A stretch of 64,000 nucleotides of DNA from Methylococcus capsulatus str. Texas = ATCC 19069 (lineage in GTDB: Bacteria > Pseudomonadota > Gammaproteobacteria > Methylococcales > Methylococcaceae): contig NZ_KE384224.1 of assembly GCF_000424685.1 (NCBI RefSeq), positions 62,001 to 126,000 on the forward strand. The letters run 5' to 3'. Each line of letters opens with the position of its first letter. Positions within the stretch are counted from its first letter, which is position 1. The notes beneath the pieces were generated by a model, which made no database searches, was not told where the DNA came from, and was given only the letters and a program-made list of their open reading frames with translations. Of this stretch, positions 58,866 through 64,000 are shown piece by piece. The position numbers and the translations under genes were made by a program.

Positions 58866-59003
58866 ATGGGATCGTTCTTGATCTTCTCCATTATTGCTTT
58901 CCTGGCCATCGTCGGCAACGCATTGCTCTTGTTGCGCACGGCGCGAAAGCCGAAGCTGCCCGAGACGGTGCGTCCCCGACCTTGGGGGGACGATGAAGAT
59001 TGA
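58866..59003 (+). CDS. Small single-pass membrane peptide
   Basis: The 45-residue peptide has one strong transmembrane helix (residues 3-24, LIFSIIAFLAIVGNALLLL) and a basic then acidic tail ending WGDDED. An AGAGGA ribosome binding site precedes the ATG. Its stop overlaps the start of the HerA gene by 11 bases, so translation is coupled. It is too small for family assignment, but position and ribosome binding site make it a likely real gene and a candidate membrane anchor for the ATPase. Confidence 0.65.
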   Translation: MGSFLIFSIIAFLAIVGNALLLLRTARKPKLPETVRPRPWGDDED

Positions 59004-60675
59004 GGGCTCGTTGCACCCACGGAGCCGGGTCGCCATGGATGCCTCCGATGATTCACTGATCGGTCGCATTACCGAGGTTCGGGCCGGACGCTTCGCGGCC
59101 CGCCTGTTGTCGTACGAGGAGGGTTTCCGAAACGAGGTATCGTTGGGGGACGAAGTCCAGCATCCCGGTCAGGTGGGGACCTATGTGTCGATCCGGAATG
59201 GCACGTTCCGTATCCTCGCCCTGGTTCGGGAGGTCTCCGGCGGGGCAGCCGGATCGGCCGCCGGCAGCGCGATGCAGTTGGTACCTTTGGGCGAATTCAA
59301 CGACAAGGGCGCATTCAGCCGCGGCGTGCGGCGCTATCCGGTGCCAGGCGCCGAGGTCCACGCCGCGTCTCCTCAAGAGATCAACGCCGTGTTCGCCCGC
59401 ACCCGCAACCTACGGTTCAATCCGGGCTATCTGCCGAATCATCCCGCGACCGGCGTCTATCTCGATCCCTCCGCTTTGTGCAGCCGTCATTTCGCCATCC
59501 TCGGCCAATCCGGCGCAGGCAAGTCCTGGACCGTGGCCAGCCTGCTCCAGCGCATGCTCGCCTCCGCTCCCAGGGCGCATATCATCCTGCTGGACCTGCA
59601 CGGCGAATACTGTTGGCGCGGCGCCGATGGCGTGCTCCACAGCGCGTTTCCGCCCATGGCCACCCGGGCGATGGACGCCCGCGAGCTGGAAATTCCCTAC
59701 TGGCTGATGAGCTTCGCCGAGCTGGTGGACCTCCTGATCGAGCGCGACGATCCGGCAGCGTCGATCCAGACGGCGTTCCTCCGCGAAACGGTGTTCGAAC
59801 TCAAGCGGCGGAGCGCCCGTGAATTGGGTCTGGAAGGGGTGTCGATCGATGCGCCGGTGTATTTCTCGCTGCAGGAGGTGTACGAGCGTTTCAAGGAAGC
59901 CAACGAACACCGGACCGATTTCGGCAAGACCAAGGGCCCGTTGTTTGGGCAGTTCGACGATTTCCTGCTCAAGCTCGGCAGCCGGCTACACGACGTGCGC
60001 TACGACTTTCTGCTCAATCCGGCCCGCCGCACCCGGTCGGAGAGCCTGCCGGATCTGTTGCGGGATTTTGTCGGCTTGGGCGAGCCGCGCTGCCAGATCA
60101 GCGTGATCGACTTGAGTCCGGTGCCGTTCGACGTGCGCCCGACCGTCTCCGCCCAGATCGGCCGGCTGGCTTTCGAGTTCAACTACTGGAACCTCGACCG
60201 GCGTGAATTCCCCATTCTGCTGGTCTGCGAAGAGGCGCATACCTACATCCCTCGCGAACGCGCCACCCAGTACGAAGGTACGCGGAAGTCGATGGAGCGC
60301 ATCGCCAAGGAGGGCCGTAAATACGGCGTCGGGCTCGCCGTGGTCAGCCAGCGCCCACACGAACTTTCCGAAACGGTGCTTTCGCAGTGCGGCTCCTACA
60401 TCTGCCTCAGGATCAGCAACCCGGACGACCAGGCCTACGTCCGCAAACTGGTGCCCGAAGGCGAAGCCGATTTGGTGGACGTCCTCACCGCGCTGGGCCG
60501 GGGCGAGGCCCTGATTCTGGGCGAGGCGACACCCCTGCCGGTACGCTGTCAGATATTCAGACCGGATCCCCCGCCCAACAGCAACGACGTGGATTTCCAC
60601 AAGGCCTGGAACGCCGACACCGCAGACCTCGACATAGGGGCGATCGTCCGGCGCTGGTGGAACCAGGGCCGGTGA
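58993..60675 (+). CDS. HerA/DUF87-type ATPase
   Basis: The 560-residue protein is a HerA-FtsK superfamily ATPase: an N-terminal beta-barrel (HAS-barrel-like, about 15-115), Walker A GQSGAGKS (171-178), Walker B ILLVCEEAHTYIP (Glu413-Glu414) and the EGRKYGVGLAVVSQRPHELSETVLSQC segment with the sensor and arginine-finger region. HerA family hexamers translocate DNA or act as motor platforms in archaeal repair (with NurA) and in bacterial defence systems. No nuclease partner (NurA, SIR2 or DUF4297) is next to it. The neighbours are membrane and coiled-coil proteins instead. Confidence 0.88.
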   Translation: MKIEGSLHPRSRVAMDASDDSLIGRITEVRAGRFAARLLSYEEGFRNEVSLGDEVQHPGQVGTYVSIRNGTFRILALVREVSGGAAGSAAGSAMQLVPLGEFNDKGAFSRGVRRYPVPGAEVHAASPQEINAVFARTRNLRFNPGYLPNHPATGVYLDPSALCSRHFAILGQSGAGKSWTVASLLQRMLASAPRAHIILLDLHGEYCWRGADGVLHSAFPPMATRAMDARELEIPYWLMSFAELVDLLIERDDPAASIQTAFLRETVFELKRRSARELGLEGVSIDAPVYFSLQEVYERFKEANEHRTDFGKTKGPLFGQFDDFLLKLGSRLHDVRYDFLLNPARRTRSESLPDLLRDFVGLGEPRCQISVIDLSPVPFDVRPTVSAQIGRLAFEFNYWNLDRREFPILLVCEEAHTYIPRERATQYEGTRKSMERIAKEGRKYGVGLAVVSQRPHELSETVLSQCGSYICLRISNPDDQAYVRKLVPEGEADLVDVLTALGRGEALILGEATPLPVRCQIFRPDPPPNSNDVDFHKAWNADTADLDIGAIVRRWWNQGR

Positions 60676-60764
60676 GCCGGTACTTGTCTGCCTGCCGCCG
60701 CCGGTGTATGAGTAAGCCCACGTCAATGGGACGAAGTCTTTGGCAGGACGGGGAGTCCGGAGTC

Positions 60765-61100
60765 ATGAATCTCACGACCGAAACCGTGGACGGCAAGACC
60801 GTCCTGAGGCTGGGCGAACCGCGCCTGGATGCCCACAATTCCGGCGAACTCAAGGACTTCATGCTCAGGTTGCTGGAAGGCGGCGGACGCCATCTGATCG
60901 TCGATCTGAGCCCGGTGAGCTTCATCGACAGTTCGGGGCTGGGTGCCCTGTTGTCCGGCCAGAAGAATGCCGCTCTGCGCTCCGGCGCCTTCATGCTGGC
61001 GGGTCTCCAGCCGCGGGTGCATGCCATGTTCGAGCTGACCCGCTTGCACCGGGTGTTCGAGATTTATTCCACCGTCGAGGAAGCATTGCGCGGCGAGTAG
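60765..61100 (+). CDS. STAS-domain anti-sigma factor antagonist
   Basis: The 111-residue protein is a SpoIIAA/RsbV-type STAS domain. The phosphorylatable serine lies in FIDSSGLGALL (Ser56 or Ser57). Dephosphorylated STAS proteins bind the partner kinase and release a sigma factor or another target. The RsbW-like kinase gene follows after 12 bases. No PP2C phosphatase or sigma factor gene is in the window. The ATG at 60765 is preceded by GGAG. Confidence 0.92.
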   Translation: MNLTTETVDGKTVLRLGEPRLDAHNSGELKDFMLRLLEGGGRHLIVDLSPVSFIDSSGLGALLSGQKNAALRSGAFMLAGLQPRVHAMFELTRLHRVFEIYSTVEEALRGE

Positions 61101-61112
61101 CCGGGAGGTGTC

Positions 61113-61541
61113 ATGCCAGGCGAAACCGATGTCAATGTCGACATCGTGGTCCCCAACCAGACCCGCTACCTCGGGCTGATCGGGAACATCGCGGAGCAGA
61201 TCGCCAGGGAATTGGTGGATTACCGCGGCGACCGCGATACTCTGGGCTATCACATGAATCTGGTGTTGACCGAGGCCATGGTCAACGCCATCGAACATGC
61301 CACGCCGGGCGAAACGGGAAAGACGGTCCGGGTATGGATCCACATCGAGGACGAGGAACTGTGCATCCGCGTCTACGATCAGGGGCAGGGCTTCGATCTG
61401 GAGTCCGTTCCGATGCCAGATTTCGATGCGCCGGGCGAACACGGCCGTGGCATTTTTTTCATCCGGGCGCTGATGGACACGGTGACCTACCGTCGTACCG
61501 AAAACGGCAATGTCCTGGAAATGCGCAAAAAGCTGGCCTAG
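61113..61541 (+). CDS. RsbW/SpoIIAB-like serine kinase (anti-sigma factor)
   Basis: The 142-residue protein is a GHKL-type kinase: the N box LVLTEAMVNAIEHA (about 49-62), DQGQGFD and GRGIFFIRALMD form the nucleotide pocket. It would phosphorylate the STAS protein encoded just upstream and bind a sigma factor or another target when free. It lies 18 bases before the glutamate dehydrogenase gene and may be cotranscribed with it. Confidence 0.9.
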   Translation: MPGETDVNVDIVVPNQTRYLGLIGNIAEQIARELVDYRGDRDTLGYHMNLVLTEAMVNAIEHATPGETGKTVRVWIHIEDEELCIRVYDQGQGFDLESVPMPDFDAPGEHGRGIFFIRALMDTVTYRRTENGNVLEMRKKLA

Positions 61542-61559
61542 GGCAGGGGAGGCGCCGGT

Positions 61560-64000
61560 ATGGATGGTAAGGGGGCGGCTGCCGGCGGAAACTGGGAAAT
61601 CACCTATGCCGCCATACTGATGCGATTTTGCCGGCGCCGGCGAATCGCCGCGGAACCGCTGCCCATGGCCGAGATTTTTCCGCACGAGTACCGCTCGCAG
61701 GTTTCGCCGAAGGCGGCGGTGCGGGATGCGCTCCTGCTCGAAAAAGCGGCCCGGACGAAGTCCTGTGTCGCCGATCTGTGGCGGCCTTCGCCGCAGTTCG
61801 GCGATGCTTACTGCCGTCTTCGGATCTACAGCCTGGTGGAGGATGACCTCGACCGGATCATGCCGCTGCTGCAGAATCTGGGACTGCGCATCGTCGACCA
61901 GATCCGGTTCAGGCTGGAGTTCCGGGGGCTGCGCTGCTCGGTCCGCAGTTTCGCGGTGGCTGCTGGCGAAGCGCCGGGCGGTGATCTCATGTCTCTACGC
62001 AAACCGTTGCTGGATGCCCTGGCCGCCGTGACGGCAGGCCGGGTGGAGAATGACGTGCTGAACGCCTTGATCCTCGCCACGGGGCTTTCCTGGAAGGAAA
62101 TCGAGGTCTTCAGGGCCTATCACGACTACCGGCGCCAACTCGGCGGCCGGTTCGGGCGTTCGCGTTTTTTCCGGGCGCTGTTCAACAATCCCGAGGCCAC
62201 CCGTCTTCTTTACCGATATTTCGAAGCCCGGTTCCACCCGGATGCGCGAGCGGACGAGGAGGCGCAGTCGGCGCTGCGGCAGGATTTCGTCGCGGTACTG
62301 ACCGCTGTGGCGGATAGCGGCGAAGACCACATCCTACGGGATTTGTTCAACCTGATCGACGCTACCGTACGCACGAATTTCTACCGGCGCCGCGCCGACC
62401 CCGATTTCTTCGTCGCTTTCAAAATCAGCAGCCTGGGTGTCATCGACATGCCCGCTCCGAAACCGCTGTTCGAAATCTACGTTCACTCGGCAGCGATGGA
62501 GGGCATACACTTGCGCGGGGCGCGCGTGGCTCGGGGCGGCATCCGGTGGTCGGACCGGCCGGACGACTTCCGGGTCGAGATACTGGACCTGATGCAGACC
62601 CAGATGATCAAGAATGCCCTGATCGTGCCGCAGGGCGCCAAGGGCGGCTTCGTCCTCAAGTCGCCCTGCCGCGATCCCGGGGAGTGTCGACGTCTCGCCA
62701 CGGGAGCCTACGCCACGCTCATCCGCGGCATGCTGGATTTGACCGACAACGTCACGGCCACTGGCGTCATGCGTCCGCCCTTCGTCATCGCCTATGACGA
62801 CCCCGACCCGTATCTGGTGGTCGCGGCGGACAAGGGTACCGCGCGCCTTTCCGACACGGCCAACGTCATCGCGCAGGAATACGGCTTCTGGCTGGGGGAC
62901 GCCTTCGCCGCCGGCGGTTCACAGGGTTACGACCACAAGCGTCTCGGCATCACGGCGCGTGGTGTATGGGAATGCGTGAAGCGGCATTTCGTGGAGTTGG
63001 GCCGGGACATCGAGAAAGAGCCCTTCACGGTGGTCGGCGTCGGCAGCATGGACGGCGACGTCTTCGGCAACGGCATGCTGTATTCGCAGAACATCCGGTT
63101 GCTGGCGGCTTTCAGCGGCCAGCACATCTTTCTGGACCCGGACCCGGATCCGGAGGTGTCGTACCGGGAGCGGCGGCGCTTGTACGATCTGCCGGGGTCC
63201 AGTTGGGCAGATTACGACCACCGGGCGATCTCGGCCGGTGGCGGCGTGTTCCGGCGCGACGCGAAGGACATTCCCCTCGCCCCGCCGGTCCGGGCCTGGC
63301 TCGGCGTACGCCACCGGTCCGTGGACGGCGAAGGGCTCGTCCGTCTGCTGCTGACCGCCCCGGTCGATCTGCTCTGGCTCGGCGGCATCGGTACCTATGT
63401 GAAGGGCAGCGCGGAGAGCCACGAGGACGTCGGCGACAGGGCCAATGACGCGGTACGGGTGGACGGCATCCAGCTGCGAGCGGCGGTGGTGGCCGAAGGG
63501 GCCAATCTCGGCTTCACCCAGCAGGGACGCGTGGAGTTCGCGCTGGGCGGTGGTCGCATCAATACCGATGCGTTGGACAATTCGGCCGGCGTGGATCTGT
63601 CCGACCACGAGGTCAACTTGAAGATCCTGACGGGTCTCCTGCAGGCGCAGGGTACGCTGGGCGACAGGGAGGCGCGCGACCGGTTGTTGGCCGAACTCAC
63701 CGGGAGCGTTTGCGATTCGGTGCTCCGCGACAACGCCTCCCAGAGCCTCGCCATCTCGCTCGACCGGGAACGTTGTCTGCGTGACGTGGAACCCTTCCTG
63801 GAACTCGCCGAGCGGCTCGAAGACGCGGGCAGCCTGGATCGGGGTTACGAAGCATTCCCGGGCCGGAAAGAGGTTCAGGCACGCGAAGGACGGGGACTGG
63901 TGCGGCCGGAACTGGCGGTCCTGCTCGCCCACGCCAAGCTGGTCCTGAAACGGGCACTGCTCACTGCGCCGGGTTTTCTGGACGCCGAATGGTGTCGCCC
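61560..64000 (+). CDS. NAD-specific glutamate dehydrogenase, large type with short N-terminus (cut by window end)
   Basis: From ATG 61560 an open frame of 813 codons runs to the right edge. It matches the catalytic region of the large (GdhB-type) NAD-glutamate dehydrogenases: the GGIRWSDRPDDFRVEILDLMQTQM segment, the substrate loop VPQGAKGGFVLK, the NAD-binding VVGVGSMDGDVFGNGML, and VVAEGANLGFTQQGRVEFA. The usual N-terminal regulatory portion (several hundred residues, ACT-type) is almost wholly absent; the protein opens only about 100 residues ahead of it. The enzyme deaminates glutamate to 2-oxoglutarate. The C-terminus is outside the window. Confidence 0.88.
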   Translation, partial: MDGKGAAAGGNWEITYAAILMRFCRRRRIAAEPLPMAEIFPHEYRSQVSPKAAVRDALLLEKAARTKSCVADLWRPSPQFGDAYCRLRIYSLVEDDLDRIMPLLQNLGLRIVDQIRFRLEFRGLRCSVRSFAVAAGEAPGGDLMSLRKPLLDALAAVTAGRVENDVLNALILATGLSWKEIEVFRAYHDYRRQLGGRFGRSRFFRALFNNPEATRLLYRYFEARFHPDARADEEAQSALRQDFVAVLTAVADSGEDHILRDLFNLIDATVRTNFYRRRADPDFFVAFKISSLGVIDMPAPKPLFEIYVHSAAMEGIHLRGARVARGGIRWSDRPDDFRVEILDLMQTQMIKNALIVPQGAKGGFVLKSPCRDPGECRRLATGAYATLIRGMLDLTDNVTATGVMRPPFVIAYDDPDPYLVVAADKGTARLSDTANVIAQEYGFWLGDAFAAGGSQGYDHKRLGITARGVWECVKRHFVELGRDIEKEPFTVVGVGSMDGDVFGNGMLYSQNIRLLAAFSGQHIFLDPDPDPEVSYRERRRLYDLPGSSWADYDHRAISAGGGVFRRDAKDIPLAPPVRAWLGVRHRSVDGEGLVRLLLTAPVDLLWLGGIGTYVKGSAESHEDVGDRANDAVRVDGIQLRAAVVAEGANLGFTQQGRVEFALGGGRINTDALDNSAGVDLSDHEVNLKILTGLLQAQGTLGDREARDRLLAELTGSVCDSVLRDNASQSLAISLDRERCLRDVEPFLELAERLEDAGSLDRGYEAFPGRKEVQAREGRGLVRPELAVLLAHAKLVLKRALLTAPGFLDAEWCR

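Overview
The window is GC-rich chromosomal DNA, densely packed with genes, from a gammaproteobacterium. The gene set fits a methanotroph closely related to Methylococcus capsulatus. Serine-cycle genes (malate-CoA ligase alpha and beta subunits next to malyl-CoA lyase) lie beside ordinary gammaproteobacterial housekeeping loci: dusB-fis-purH, hldE-dnaB-alr, mutL-miaA, groESL, ftsK-trxB, and a GlrK/GlrR (QseE/QseF) two-component locus. The organism name is an inference from gene content, not from a database match.

Layout. 1-7909 (minus): malyl-CoA lyase, malate-CoA ligase, rhodanese, dtd, a GNAT enzyme, dusB-fis-purH and the first codons of an Fe-S protein that runs off the left edge. 8386-14314 (plus): a coiled-coil beta-barrel protein with its own promoter and terminator, a prolyl iminopeptidase, hldE, dnaB and alr. 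14327-21560: a stress-tolerance block with three Hsp20 genes on minus, diverging from a plus-strand run of YkvA-like, ZIP transporter, CbpA, CbpM, PsiE, a DegP-like protease and MarC. 21578-27354 (minus): a complete tripartite RND efflux operon. 27413-29449: two orphan genes flanking a decayed transposase. 29887-36658 (plus): an AMP/thymidine phosphorylase paired with a PRPP synthetase, then glrK, a QseG-like lipoprotein gene, glrR and cysZ.

36612-43700: mtaB and a lipoprotein gene, then a scarred region around tRNA-Lys(UUU). It holds pieces of an IS481-like element, an integrase, an excisionase-like HTH gene, an IS3 orfA and an IS5-like transposase. groESL follows with a heat-shock-type promoter, and then a second decayed IS3 element that still has both ends. 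43798-55416: a porin, the NhaD antiporter, flavodoxin, RatA, ftsK (minus), trxB, a lipoprotein, mutL and miaA. 55618-60675: mepA, then a divergent cluster of an SPFH-like coiled-coil protein, a polytopic coiled-coil membrane protein, a 45-residue membrane peptide and a HerA-type ATPase; no known function fits the whole cluster. 60765-64000: a STAS antagonist, an RsbW-like kinase and an N-terminally short NAD-glutamate dehydrogenase cut by the right edge.

The most promising places for new biology are the HerA/SPFH/coiled-coil cluster, the chromosomal stress block that resembles the tail of the mobile locus of heat resistance, and the AMP phosphorylase-PRPP synthetase pair. No CRISPR array, rRNA or intact mobile element was found.
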